This document shows, piece by piece, positions 20,048-29,626 of a stretch of 64,000 nt of DNA (positions are counted from its first letter, which is position 1; each line of letters starts with the position of its first letter). Made by a program: the position numbers and the translations under genes. The notes under the pieces were generated by a model. It was not told where the DNA came from. It was given only the letters and a program-made list of their open reading frames with translations, and did no database searches. Source of the stretch: an uncultured Saprospiraceae bacterium (GTDB lineage Bacteria; Bacteroidota; Bacteroidia; Chitinophagales; Saprospiraceae); the NCBI GenBank assembly GCA_938001865.1, contig CALLAW010000032.1, forward strand, positions 59,491 to 123,490. Reading direction: 5' to 3'.

Positions 20048-21616
20048 ATGAGATCTCTCCTCCTCTTAGCAATCATAAGTCTCACACCATGGACACTCAT
20101 CGCACAATGGGGTGGACCAGAAGGTGTCCAATTCAATAGTGATGATAGCTATGGTGGTTATACCATGTTCGAAAACTTTAATGCGACATTCCTCGTCAAC
20201 AATTGTGGAGAAATCATCAACCAATGGCAAGTAACGAATAGTGACCTTCATACCAAGCTCTTGCCCGATGGACAACTCGTCTACATCCAGAACAATCGAG
20301 TCTATGTCAGAGACTGGGATGACAATATCGTACAGATACTCCAACCTGGTGATGATGATATTGTCCTCGTCTATGAGGTCATCGAGCTACCCAATAAGAA
20401 CTTCCTCTGTCTGGCAAGAGAGCTCTACAGTGATCAGGACTTTGAGGATATTGGATATGTATTCGAGCCAGGAGAATCAGCGAGCAGGATAGATGCTGTA
20501 GTGGAGCTAGACAGAGCTAATGGTAATGTCGTATGGCGATGGAATCTCTCAGATCATGTCATCCAACAGAGAGATCCGACTAAGCCCAACTTTGGTGTTG
20601 TCATGGACAATCCTCAACTCTTAGATATGGATGCAGTCTTGACATTTGATTGGACATTCCAAGAGTCATTTATGATCAATGGGATGGATTATAATCCGGA
20701 ACTAGATCAGATCGTACTCAGTATCCGCAAGCTCAATGAGATCGCTATTATCGACCACTCTACGACTACTGAGGAGGCTGCCGGGAGCTCGGGCGGTAAC
20801 TCGGGGATGGGTGGAGATATCCTCTATCGCTGGGGTAATCCACAGAACTATGGGTACGGTGACGAGAATACTCACCTCAGCTTCTATCAACACAATCCCA
20901 ATTGGATCCTCCACGGAGAGCATGCAGGGAGCATCATCTACTTCAATAATGGACTAGATAGACCTCAAGGTGAATACTCAGAAGCATTTATAATCAATAC
21001 ACCTAGTGTGCTCAGTAATGGTATCTATCAGAGAGAAGAGGGTAGAGCATTCGGTCCAGAGACTCCAACCAAGATCTATTCTAATCAGACGACGAATGTC
21101 AATAATCTCTTCTCTGAGTACACGTCAGGTGCTAAGGTCTTACCCAATGGCAATATCTTCATCACTGAGGGTGATGACGCGATACTGAGAGAGTTTACAC
21201 CAGACGGACAATTGGCATGGGAGTATGCAGTGCCTTCCACTGGTTACATCTTCAGAGGGGTGAGATATGGAGATGATTATCCTGCATTTGAGGGTAGAGA
21301 TTTGACACCTGGTCAGACTATTGAGCAGCCGACGAGTGATTATGATTGTACGTTACTCGTCAGTACTGAGGATGTCATCCAGTCCTCACTAGAGGTCTAC
21401 TTTGACTCTCATCAGGTAGAGATCATCAATCCTGATCAGATCAACTATACTGCAGATATCATCACTCTGAGTGGACAGGCGATACAGACATTTGGCAGTG
21501 ACCGACTCCATGAGACTGTCCAGCTTGATACTCAACATCTCGGTCTCTATCTCCTCCGGATCAGAGATGGAGACACAGGAGAGTTACTCGATACTGTAAA
21601 GTTCATACTCAACTAA
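20048..21616 (+). CDS. Aryl-sulfotransferase (ASST)-like secreted protein with T9SS type A sorting domain
   Basis: GGYTMFENFNATFLVNNCGEIINQW...; C-terminal VYFDSHQVEIINPDQ...GLYLLRIRDGDTGELLDTVKFILN. Confidence 0.8.
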   Translation: MRSLLLLAIISLTPWTLIAQWGGPEGVQFNSDDSYGGYTMFENFNATFLVNNCGEIINQWQVTNSDLHTKLLPDGQLVYIQNNRVYVRDWDDNIVQILQPGDDDIVLVYEVIELPNKNFLCLARELYSDQDFEDIGYVFEPGESASRIDAVVELDRANGNVVWRWNLSDHVIQQRDPTKPNFGVVMDNPQLLDMDAVLTFDWTFQESFMINGMDYNPELDQIVLSIRKLNEIAIIDHSTTTEEAAGSSGGNSGMGGDILYRWGNPQNYGYGDENTHLSFYQHNPNWILHGEHAGSIIYFNNGLDRPQGEYSEAFIINTPSVLSNGIYQREEGRAFGPETPTKIYSNQTTNVNNLFSEYTSGAKVLPNGNIFITEGDDAILREFTPDGQLAWEYAVPSTGYIFRGVRYGDDYPAFEGRDLTPGQTIEQPTSDYDCTLLVSTEDVIQSSLEVYFDSHQVEIINPDQINYTADIITLSGQAIQTFGSDRLHETVQLDTQHLGLYLLRIRDGDTGELLDTVKFILN

Positions 21617-21649
21617 TAGTTGAACAAATCCGCTGAGTAGGTCCACGCC

Positions 21650-22150
21650 TTATAACTCTAAGCTATCATAGTATCCAGTATCCTTGCCAGTCTGTGCCTT
21701 AGTGAGATGTGTGATCTGTCCGACATGATAACTCGTATGCTCTATCACATGGATGAGTGCCGAGTATCTTGACATTGTGAAGACTTGGACATTGATCTCG
21801 GTAAGCCAGTCAGTATACGGCACCGCATTTACGCAAGTGAGACCATCGTCGATAGCCCCGGTGATAAGAGCCTTGAGATCTGCTGTAGTGACCGATTGAT
21901 TGGGCACAAATTCGCTATCTCGCTGTCTGATATCAGCAAGACCTCCGATGCCAGAGCAGAGATACTGTCTGATATTGCCACTCAAGTGTAGGACGAGATT
22001 ACCCACAGAGTTAGTCACGTGATGAGGCGTATACCAGAGCTGGTTAGTATCCAATGCATCAAGACACTGGATGATGCGAGGGAGTGACTCATCTCTCAGC
22101 CTGAGTGTAGCTTCTGCAAGTATGGCGAGGTGTAGAGTATTATCAGACAT
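21650..22150 (-). CDS. DinB/DUF1572 family protein
   Basis: SVGNLVLHLSGNIRQYL and HVIEHTSYHVGQITHLT histidine motifs. Confidence 0.85.
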   Translation of the reverse strand: MSDNTLHLAILAEATLRLRDESLPRIIQCLDALDTNQLWYTPHHVTNSVGNLVLHLSGNIRQYLCSGIGGLADIRQRDSEFVPNQSVTTADLKALITGAIDDGLTCVNAVPYTDWLTEINVQVFTMSRYSALIHVIEHTSYHVGQITHLTKAQTGKDTGYYDSLEL

Positions 22151-22914
22151 TACTTTAGCGACAATTGTATCGGACAGTGGTCACTGCCCATATAGTCAGT
22201 ATGTGTGATTACATCTACCACTCGATCCATGTACTTGTCAGAGACGAGGAAGTAGTCTATCCTCCACCCAGCATTACGAGCTCGAGCACCTGTACGCAGA
22301 CTCCAGTAGGTATAGATGACCTCCTCAGGGTAGAGATGGCGATAGCTATCTACAAGTGACGCTTCCGCTAAAATGTGAGAGAAACCATCAATCTCTACTT
22401 GTGTATAGCCACTCGTCTTATTATAATTGGACTTTGGATTAGCGAGGTCGATCGCGGTGTGTGCTACATTGAAGTCACCTGTTACGATGATTGGTTTTTT
22501 CTTTTGGAGCTGAGTGAGGTAATTGGCAAATGCCACGTCCCATGTAGCCCTATAGTCCAGCCTCTTCATCCCTGATCCACCGTTGGGCACGTAGACATTG
22601 ACCAGATAGAAATCACTCGTCTCGATAGTGATGACTCTGCCCTCATCATCATGCTCAGGGATACCGATATCTCTACTCACAGAGATTGGCTCTTCCTTGC
22701 AGATGATAGAGACACCAGAGTACCCTTTTTTGGTCGCAGAGTTAGAGTAGATGTGATAATCATCTAACTCTTGGAGAGCTTCTGTTACCTGATCATCTTG
22801 AGCCTTAGTCTCTTGCAGACAGAAGTAGTCAGCATCCAATGATTTGAATTGATCGAAAAATTCCTTTTTGACTTGGGCACGGATGCCATTGACATTCCAA
22901 GAGATGATTTTCAT
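22150..22914 (-). CDS. xth: Exodeoxyribonuclease III
   Basis: KIISWNVNGIRA, LQETKAQ, GDFNVAHTAIDL, GSDHCPIQL. Confidence 0.95.
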   Translation of the reverse strand: MKIISWNVNGIRAQVKKEFFDQFKSLDADYFCLQETKAQDDQVTEALQELDDYHIYSNSATKKGYSGVSIICKEEPISVSRDIGIPEHDDEGRVITIETSDFYLVNVYVPNGGSGMKRLDYRATWDVAFANYLTQLQKKKPIIVTGDFNVAHTAIDLANPKSNYNKTSGYTQVEIDGFSHILAEASLVDSYRHLYPEEVIYTYWSLRTGARARNAGWRIDYFLVSDKYMDRVVDVITHTDYMGSDHCPIQLSLK

Positions 22915-22979
22915 AGTTGATGAGAGTTACCTGATGTTATTAGAGTGATTGATATAATATGTGCAATGTACTTACAAAG

Positions 22980-23135
22980 TTAGAGTTTATCACAGACAGT
23001 GAGGCGATCAGACTCTCCCGACAGGAAGTAGACTCCATGATCAGAGAGTAAGCCCACGATACTCTCATTGCTCACTTGTGGAGAGACAGCATATTGATGG
23101 GTTGGTCTCAAGCAGTCTGAGAGAACTCTAGTCAT
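22980..23135 (-). CDS. Putative 51-aa small ORF directly downstream of mvaA
   Basis: My translation: MTRVLSDCLRPTHQYAVSPQVSNESIVGLLSDHGVYFLSGESDRLTVCDKL*, starting 1 nt after the mvaA stop. No homology recognised and not in the ORF track (too short). Confidence 0.3.
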   Translation of the reverse strand: MTRVLSDCLRPTHQYAVSPQVSNESIVGLLSDHGVYFLSGESDRLTVCDKL

Positions 23136-23136
23136 C

Positions 23137-24459
23137 CTATGCCATTTCACGATAGTGCTCTATGATCTGTCTGACCTTACTGTAAGAGACGTGTTGATCA
23201 CTGATCTGATTACAGACATGTCTATTTTCTTCGGCTGAGGCGTTGAGTTGGTTGAGGATATTCTGTAGGTGCATCTTCATGTGACCCTTCTGGATACCTG
23301 TAGTAGTCAGAGACCTGATGGCTGCGAAGTTCTGTGCTAGACCTGTAGCTGCGATGATACTCATGAGCTCTCGAGCTGATGGTCTTCCGAGGAGATCAAG
23401 GGAGAGATTGGCGAGAGGGTGGAGCTTAGTCAGACCACCCACTGTACCTATGGCAAGTGGTAAGTCTAGCTCAAATCTAAAAATGTCATCTCCGATCTCA
23501 CACTTACTCAAGCTCCGATATTGACCTGATCTACTCGCATAGGCATGACCACATGCTTCGATTGCCCTGAAGTCATTGCCAGTAGCTAAGACGACTGCGT
23601 CTATTCCATTGAAGATACCCTTGTTATGAGTCACTGCTCGATAGGGATCGATACGGGCAATATCTACTGCAGTTTTGAATTTGGCGGCAGCCTCTCTATG
23701 GTCTAGAGTGTCTCCTGCTATCTCTAAGTCTGCTACTGGGCACTCTACCCATGCTCTGACTCTACATTGGTCAGTATAGTTGGAGAGGATACTCATGATG
23801 ATGGAGAGTCGTCCTGAATCCGCATGATGTGTCGAGTAATATGTCTGCAGTGATTCTGCAAATTGTTCGAGACAGGTATTGATAAAGTTGGCTCCCATAC
23901 TATCACAAGTCTCAAATGTAGCCTTGATCTGATAGAGATTATCTACCTGATCGGTAAGGTCGATGAGGTCGATCTCTAAGATGCCTCCTCCTCGTCTACT
24001 CATATTGTGAGTGATCTCCTGAGTATCTGCGATGAGCTGCTGTCTTGCTGCGGCGAAGTTATCACTGAGCACAGTACTCTCTCCTTCCCATCTAAAGTGG
24101 ACCTGACCTATCTTGTTAGTGGCAACGATCTCAGTATGGATGCCTCCACGCTGAGCCCAATACTTAGCGGCACTACTCGCTGCTGCGACTACTGAGCTCT
24201 CCTCTATGACCATCGGGATCGTATAGTACTTACCATCAATCAAGAAGTTAGGAGCTACGCCAAATGGCAGGTGGAAGTTACTCAGCGTATTCTCACTGAA
24301 GTCATCAAATATCTTCTGCTCGCTATCATCGTCTAACCAATACTTCTTCATGATGGCAGTGCCATCTACAGATTCTGAGAGGAATGTCCGAGCTACCCAA
24401 TCGATCTTTTCTTCTTTGGATAGTTTGGAGAATCCTTTGATGCTTTTTGCAGTATTCAT
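23137..24459 (-). CDS. mvaA: Hydroxymethylglutaryl-CoA reductase, class II ('degradative' type)
   Basis: GFSKLSKEEKIDWVARTFLS, GVAPNFLIDGKYYTIPMVIEESSVVAAASSAAKYWAQRGG, ATNKIGQVHF, HNKGIFNGIDAV, GTVGGLTKLHP. Confidence 0.93.
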   Translation of the reverse strand: MNTAKSIKGFSKLSKEEKIDWVARTFLSESVDGTAIMKKYWLDDDSEQKIFDDFSENTLSNFHLPFGVAPNFLIDGKYYTIPMVIEESSVVAAASSAAKYWAQRGGIHTEIVATNKIGQVHFRWEGESTVLSDNFAAARQQLIADTQEITHNMSRRGGGILEIDLIDLTDQVDNLYQIKATFETCDSMGANFINTCLEQFAESLQTYYSTHHADSGRLSIIMSILSNYTDQCRVRAWVECPVADLEIAGDTLDHREAAAKFKTAVDIARIDPYRAVTHNKGIFNGIDAVVLATGNDFRAIEACGHAYASRSGQYRSLSKCEIGDDIFRFELDLPLAIGTVGGLTKLHPLANLSLDLLGRPSARELMSIIAATGLAQNFAAIRSLTTTGIQKGHMKMHLQNILNQLNASAEENRHVCNQISDQHVSYSKVRQIIEHYREMA

Positions 24460-24478
24460 AGAGGGTATAAATGTACTA

Positions 24479-25486
24479 TTATTTAACGGTAAGGAATGAT
24501 TGACACATTCTCAATCCTTCGACCTGAGTCTCTACATAGTCGCAGAGTGATTGGTAGTCACCTTGGGCATGCTTGAGGAATGGCGATGCTTGAGCATAGC
24601 AACTTGGCAGAGCTAACTTGCTGATGCAGTAGTATCCATCTACAAAGGACTTGATACCACCAGATGCGATGAGGGTCTTGGTTTGGACTTGATCTCCTAG
24701 CTTAGCGATCAGGGTATTGCAGATGTCTACCATCTCTGTGGCACTGTGTCCTAGTCGAGTGACTGGTGCATAGAGAGCTTGCTTACCTTCGGATGATCTG
24801 AGTAGCTCGAGTAGACTGAAGTTAGTCCCTCCATGTGCCCCGAACTCTATAGCCTCTAGTGGCAATCTGAGCAGAGCTTCTAAGCTTTGTGGTCCCATCC
24901 CTTGGCCGACTTCTTTGACATAGAGAGGGATGTCCAACTCTAAGAGAGCCTCGATACATTGGAGTGGAGAGAGGGTATATCTATCTCCTTCGGGTTGCAT
25001 CCATTCTTGGAGTGGATTGATATGTACGAAGAGGCCGTCCACTTCCAATTTGCCTATGAGCTGAGTGATCTTGTGGAGTGTATTCTCCTTGATCAGCTCC
25101 TCTACTTGTGCCACTCCAAGGTTAGCGATGAGAGGCTGGTCTGGCATGAGATGTCTTACTGCGAAGTCACTGAGTCTCTCATCACTCTCTAAGAGTTGTC
25201 TGCATGATCCGAGTCCCATCCCTAGTCCAAAGTCTTGGGCTGCTCTTGCGAGATTCTGATTGATGGTCTTGGCGAGCTGAGTCCCACCAGTCATACTAGA
25301 GATCCAGAGAGGGTACTGCATCTCTCTCTGTCCTACGGTAATCGGAAGCGTATCTGCCTTGCTCGGAAATCCAGAGAGCAGTGGCTCATAGTAGAACCTC
25401 TCGTCTTGTCCTGTGACGATTGAGTCCATTGCAAGTGAGATGTGATCTTGCTTCCTGCTCGCTGCTGTTGGGTCTTTTGCTGACAT
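24479..25486 (-). CDS. fni: Type 2 isopentenyl-diphosphate delta-isomerase
   Basis: RKQDHISLAMDS, WISSMTGGTQLAKTINQNLA, FGLGMGLGSCR, ASGGIKSFVDGYYCISKLAL. Confidence 0.9.
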   Translation of the reverse strand: MSAKDPTAASRKQDHISLAMDSIVTGQDERFYYEPLLSGFPSKADTLPITVGQREMQYPLWISSMTGGTQLAKTINQNLARAAQDFGLGMGLGSCRQLLESDERLSDFAVRHLMPDQPLIANLGVAQVEELIKENTLHKITQLIGKLEVDGLFVHINPLQEWMQPEGDRYTLSPLQCIEALLELDIPLYVKEVGQGMGPQSLEALLRLPLEAIEFGAHGGTNFSLLELLRSSEGKQALYAPVTRLGHSATEMVDICNTLIAKLGDQVQTKTLIASGGIKSFVDGYYCISKLALPSCYAQASPFLKHAQGDYQSLCDYVETQVEGLRMCQSFLTVK

Positions 25487-25518
25487 GATTGAGTAACGTC
25501 TACTGAGTTAGGATTGTT

Positions 25519-26274
25519 TTAAGTTGATGGAGTGGTCGTATAGATAGACCACTTAGCGATCCTTAGACGATGTAGGAGGTGACGGACTGAGACGTACATC
25601 ACTCCGATTCCATACTTGATACTCCGCTGGAGATTGATGGATGATGCTGCTTCGAAGTATTTGGTTGGGCAGGTAATCTCTCCGATGTGAAACTTTGCCA
25701 TGATGATCTGGCTCAGCATCTGATTGTCAAAGATGAAGTCATCACTATTCGCATTATAATGAATCGACCTGAGGACTTCTCCACTGAATGCTCTGTAGCC
25801 TGTGTGGTACTCTGAGAGTTTGTAATTGACGAGAATATTTTGGAACAGTGTCAAGAATCGATTGGCGATATACTTGTAGACTGGCATCCCACCTGAGAGA
25901 GCCCCCTTACCTAATATCCGTGATCCGAGTACGACGGGGAAGAGTCCTTCGCCGATGATATTGACCATGGATGGGATGAGTAGAGGAGTGTATTGGTAAT
26001 CTGGGTGGACCATGATGATGATGTCTCCATGTAACTCAAGAGCCTTGTTGTAGAGAGTCTTCTGATTGCCACCATATCCACGATTATGAGGATGTGATAT
26101 GATATGCTTGATTCCGAGCTTAGTACCGATGGCTACAGTTTCATCTTTACTTGCATCATCACAGAGTATGACCTCATCTACGAGGGGAAATGGGATTTCC
26201 TTGTATGTTTTTTCGATCGTAGCAGCTGCATTGTAAGCAGGGAGTACGACGATGACTTTTTTACCTTTGTACAT
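25519..26274 (-). CDS. GT2 family glycosyltransferase (polyprenol-phosphate sugar transferase-like)
   Basis: VIVVLPAYNAAATIEKTYKEIP, DDASKDET, GYGGNQKTLY, HPDYQYTP. Confidence 0.9.
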   Translation of the reverse strand: MYKGKKVIVVLPAYNAAATIEKTYKEIPFPLVDEVILCDDASKDETVAIGTKLGIKHIISHPHNRGYGGNQKTLYNKALELHGDIIIMVHPDYQYTPLLIPSMVNIIGEGLFPVVLGSRILGKGALSGGMPVYKYIANRFLTLFQNILVNYKLSEYHTGYRAFSGEVLRSIHYNANSDDFIFDNQMLSQIIMAKFHIGEITCPTKYFEAASSINLQRSIKYGIGVMYVSVRHLLHRLRIAKWSIYTTTPST

Positions 26275-26275
26275 A

Positions 26276-28210
26276 TTACTTAGTGTCCATCTCTTTCTTC
26301 AATCTATCCATCAACCTGTCCGTGATATTCATATAATGATTTTCGGTGATTACTCCGACGAGTTCATCATTTTGGACGACAGGCAGGCATCCGACCTTTT
26401 TCTTCTTCATCATTTTCATTGCATCTACGATGCTTGTTTCGGGTGTGACTACAGAGGGTTTGGTGGACATGACATCCCCGACGGTAGTGTATTTATTCTT
26501 AGTTTTTTTAGTCGTAGCTAAATGGTTAAGGATCATCTTAGATGAGATGAGGCCTTTGAGTTTACCTTTGTGCTCTACGGGCAAGTATCTGATGGACTTC
26601 CACTCCATGAGATTGATTGCAAACTCTAAGATATCATCTTTAGTGACGGTAAGGAGGTGAGTATCCATAAATTCTGAAACCTTCAACGCTGAGGGTTTGT
26701 ACTCTTTGAGGTCTGCGAGGGTTGGAGGCTTCCAAGTATGTACAGGTTTGTTAGTTGCTTGATTCCTGATGATGCACTGAGTGAGTACAGTGAGTGCTTC
26801 GTCCTTAGATGTCTGCTTGGTGAGTTCGCTATATCCTCTGAGTAACCATCTAGCGCCGGTGATATGTTTTTTTGCTCTTTTCTTGATGATTCCGAGATAG
26901 AGATTGCGATCTGCCTTAGAGACATTATGTGCTTTGAGTCCTTTATCGGCAAGTGGGAGCAGGATGTTGAGGATGAGCTTCGTTGCAGAGATTTTTTTGT
27001 CTCCAATCCAGTTAAATGTGGTATCGATACCAAACTGAGCTCCCTTGAGGAAGTTGTCTCTGACGTCTTCGAAGAGTAAGAGGTCTGGGATCTTATCGCC
27101 ATACTCAAGATACATGCCTTTCATCGCACCTATCCAGAAGCATGCATTGGCTACTTCGTCCACGACGGTCGGACCTGAGGGGAGGACTCGATTCTCTATC
27201 CGGAGGTGAGGCTTACCAGTATCGCTGATCCCATAGCATGGTCTATTCCATCGGTAGACTGTCGAGTTATTTACCTGGAGTGCTGTCAGGTTGGGTACTT
27301 TACCTTTGTTGATCAGGTCAAGGCTATCTTCTTTGATATCGGGACAGATCAGTGGTTGGAACTGGGCAATATCTTCTTTGTAGATCTCCAAGATACTCTC
27401 ATGGAGCCAGTCATTGCCAAAGTTGACTCGAGGGCTACTCTCACGCATATGATCATGGGATGTACGAGTGTCAAGTGCCTGCTGGAACATTGCAATCCTC
27501 GACTCATGCCAGAGTCTCTTCCCGAATACTAGTGGACTATTGGCAGCGATGGCCATACATGGTCCGGTAAGGGCTTGAGCTATGTTGTAGTACGGGACGA
27601 ACTCATCAGCATCTACCTGGAGATGTACCTGGAATGAAGTGTTGCAAGCCTCTAGGAGTGGGGAGTCATGCTTGATCCTTAAGTCATCGATCCCGCTTAT
27701 CTTGAGCTCATATGCTGTGCCACTCAGTTGCTGATTGATAGACTCCATCAGTGCAAAGTATCGCTTCTTAGGGGTGAGATTTTTGAGATCAAGATCAGTC
27801 TTTACTAGCGTAGGTAAGATGCCAGTCAGGACGATTGATGTCTTGAGTTTATTTAGGGTCTTTTGGATCTTATTGAGCTTCGTTTTTGTCTCTTTTTCGA
27901 GCATTGAGAAGCATTTACCCTGGAGTACTAATGGATTGAGATTGATCTCTAAGTTAAACTTAGCCAGCTCTGTCTCTACCCACTTATCATTCTTCATGAT
28001 GTCGAGGGCTTTCATTGCATTGGTCTTGGGCTTGAGAGTCTTCTGATCTACGAGCACCATTTCTTGTTCTGCACCGATCCGCGTGATCCCTTTTTCAAAC
28101 CAATCGTTGCGGATCATGTAGTCAAGTGCCTTGACATCATTGAGCAAGGAATTGAAAAATTGATGCCGATTTTTCAGGTTGTTTAGCTTTGATACACGTT
28201 GTTCTCCCAT
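26276..28210 (-). CDS. GCS2-like carboxylate-amine/glutamate-cysteine ligase fused to C-terminal CBS domain pair
   Basis: N-terminal RIGAEQEMVLVD, HLQVDADEF, SPRVNFGNDWLHESI, HLRIENRVLPSGPTVVDEVANACFWIGAMKG; C-terminal ILEFAINLMEWKSIRYLPVEHKGKLKGLIS and TSIVDAMKMMKKKKVGCLPVVQNDELVGVITENH. Confidence 0.85.
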   Translation of the reverse strand: MGEQRVSKLNNLKNRHQFFNSLLNDVKALDYMIRNDWFEKGITRIGAEQEMVLVDQKTLKPKTNAMKALDIMKNDKWVETELAKFNLEINLNPLVLQGKCFSMLEKETKTKLNKIQKTLNKLKTSIVLTGILPTLVKTDLDLKNLTPKKRYFALMESINQQLSGTAYELKISGIDDLRIKHDSPLLEACNTSFQVHLQVDADEFVPYYNIAQALTGPCMAIAANSPLVFGKRLWHESRIAMFQQALDTRTSHDHMRESSPRVNFGNDWLHESILEIYKEDIAQFQPLICPDIKEDSLDLINKGKVPNLTALQVNNSTVYRWNRPCYGISDTGKPHLRIENRVLPSGPTVVDEVANACFWIGAMKGMYLEYGDKIPDLLLFEDVRDNFLKGAQFGIDTTFNWIGDKKISATKLILNILLPLADKGLKAHNVSKADRNLYLGIIKKRAKKHITGARWLLRGYSELTKQTSKDEALTVLTQCIIRNQATNKPVHTWKPPTLADLKEYKPSALKVSEFMDTHLLTVTKDDILEFAINLMEWKSIRYLPVEHKGKLKGLISSKMILNHLATTKKTKNKYTTVGDVMSTKPSVVTPETSIVDAMKMMKKKKVGCLPVVQNDELVGVITENHYMNITDRLMDRLKKEMDTK

Positions 28211-28763
28211 CGCTGGTTAGGTTGAGGTAGTTATTGTCGGGTAGTCTAATGTAAAAGATTTCTCTCTAATTCATTACATTTCAATGTATAAATTAGAAAT
28301 CCTTTAGATCAGCAATCCCTCCTCAGTCTTCGAATCGTGATGATCATAATTATGGATCTGGACACTACTCTGACTTACTGCTCCCAGACGGTATCAAAGT
28401 GATCTGACCTGATGGAAATGTCATGTGGATGCTGAGACATTGCCCCATATGGTGTACCAAGTGTCTGTCTCTTCTCTCGACTTAGAGCAGAGGGCAGAGC
28501 GGTAGTCAGGTATCCAAGTGTAGTGAGCTCAGGCGTCTTTTGGTAGACTCTATTGCTCGATCTATTGGACTACAAGTATAGGATGAGGGAGAGATCAGTA
28601 TTTGACATATCTCCCTCGCTTCGATGCCTTAGCTACTATGAAGATCGACTGATTAGACCCCAACCTAGTTAAGAGGATCACGAGGACAGAGCCCCAGTAG
28701 AGCGGTGTCACTCTAGAGTATGATACATGCTGTGTGCTACATCTGTTATTTGAGGATAAGCGT

Positions 28764-29468
28764 CTAATTGACTGCTTCCATCAAGTCTTTAGCTTTGTCA
28801 GTTACTGCTGATTTGCTTGCTTTCTTAGCACAGACTTTGCAGAGTTCGGAGATACCTTTTTGCTCCCATGACTCTTTGATAGATCCTTTAGAGATGGCCT
28901 TACCTTTGATATATTGGCAATCGTCAAATGCGTGATACTTGTTACCAGCTTTAGACCAGAAGACGTTTCCACTATTGATATTGAGCTGCTGAGCTGCTTT
29001 ATTTTGCTCTTCGATTTCCTTAGAGTATTTCTCTATCGACGCTGAGTCAAACTCTGCTCCAGAGATACCAGCTGCTGTCATAGCCACTGATGCTGCTGTA
29101 CCAGCAATAGCTTTGGTCTTACCACTGATAGAGTTGCTAGTAAAGATACTGATGACCATAGGGAGGAAGCACATCACCCCCATGATAGCTCCGAGTTGAT
29201 TCTGGAGTAAAAACTTTATCGGGTTCTTCTCAGATGCAGGGTCAAGTTTGTTACTTTTCTTCCAGAATCTTCCTCCAAAAAAAGCAATTGCTAAGATAGC
29301 AACGATTGCAACTAGCATCATGATGAGAGTGTCATCACTGATGAGCTTGATGATAGTAATGGCCTGTAAGATCAATGCTGCTGCCCAGAGAAGGATAGCA
29401 TACATTCTATATTTTTTAGCTTGTGCTTTAGCTTCTGGACTTGCTACGAATACGTTAGAATCACTCAT
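28764..29468 (-). CDS. Hypothetical membrane protein with C-terminal Cys-rich motif
   Basis: Two N-terminal TM helices and a central hydrophobic segment; C-terminal GNKYHAFDDCQYIKGKAISKGSIKESWEQKGISELCKVCAKK. Confidence 0.6.
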   Translation of the reverse strand: MSDSNVFVASPEAKAQAKKYRMYAILLWAAALILQAITIIKLISDDTLIMMLVAIVAILAIAFFGGRFWKKSNKLDPASEKNPIKFLLQNQLGAIMGVMCFLPMVISIFTSNSISGKTKAIAGTAASVAMTAAGISGAEFDSASIEKYSKEIEEQNKAAQQLNINSGNVFWSKAGNKYHAFDDCQYIKGKAISKGSIKESWEQKGISELCKVCAKKASKSAVTDKAKDLMEAVN

Positions 29469-29626
29469 GGTATATTGTTTTACTTTTATTGACGTTGGAT
29501 TGAATCAAATAGTCACACAAGTTACAAAATTAAGCCATTAGAGGGAGTCCTGGGCTGATGAGAGCTGTGGTGTCTAGCAAGTACATCACTTGAGGCAGAG
29601 ATAGGTTACTTACGATGTGGGTAGAG

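Noticed and set aside
26683-27108. 141-aa minus-strand ORF inside the GCS2-CBS gene
   Set aside because: Alternative frame within a strongly supported CDS; Ser-rich shadow composition.
28211-28763. 550-bp gap suspected of holding an RNA gene or decayed ORF
   Set aside because: No tRNA-like cloverleaf, no conserved motif and only short interrupted frames recognised by eye; Rfam/tRNAscan would be needed.
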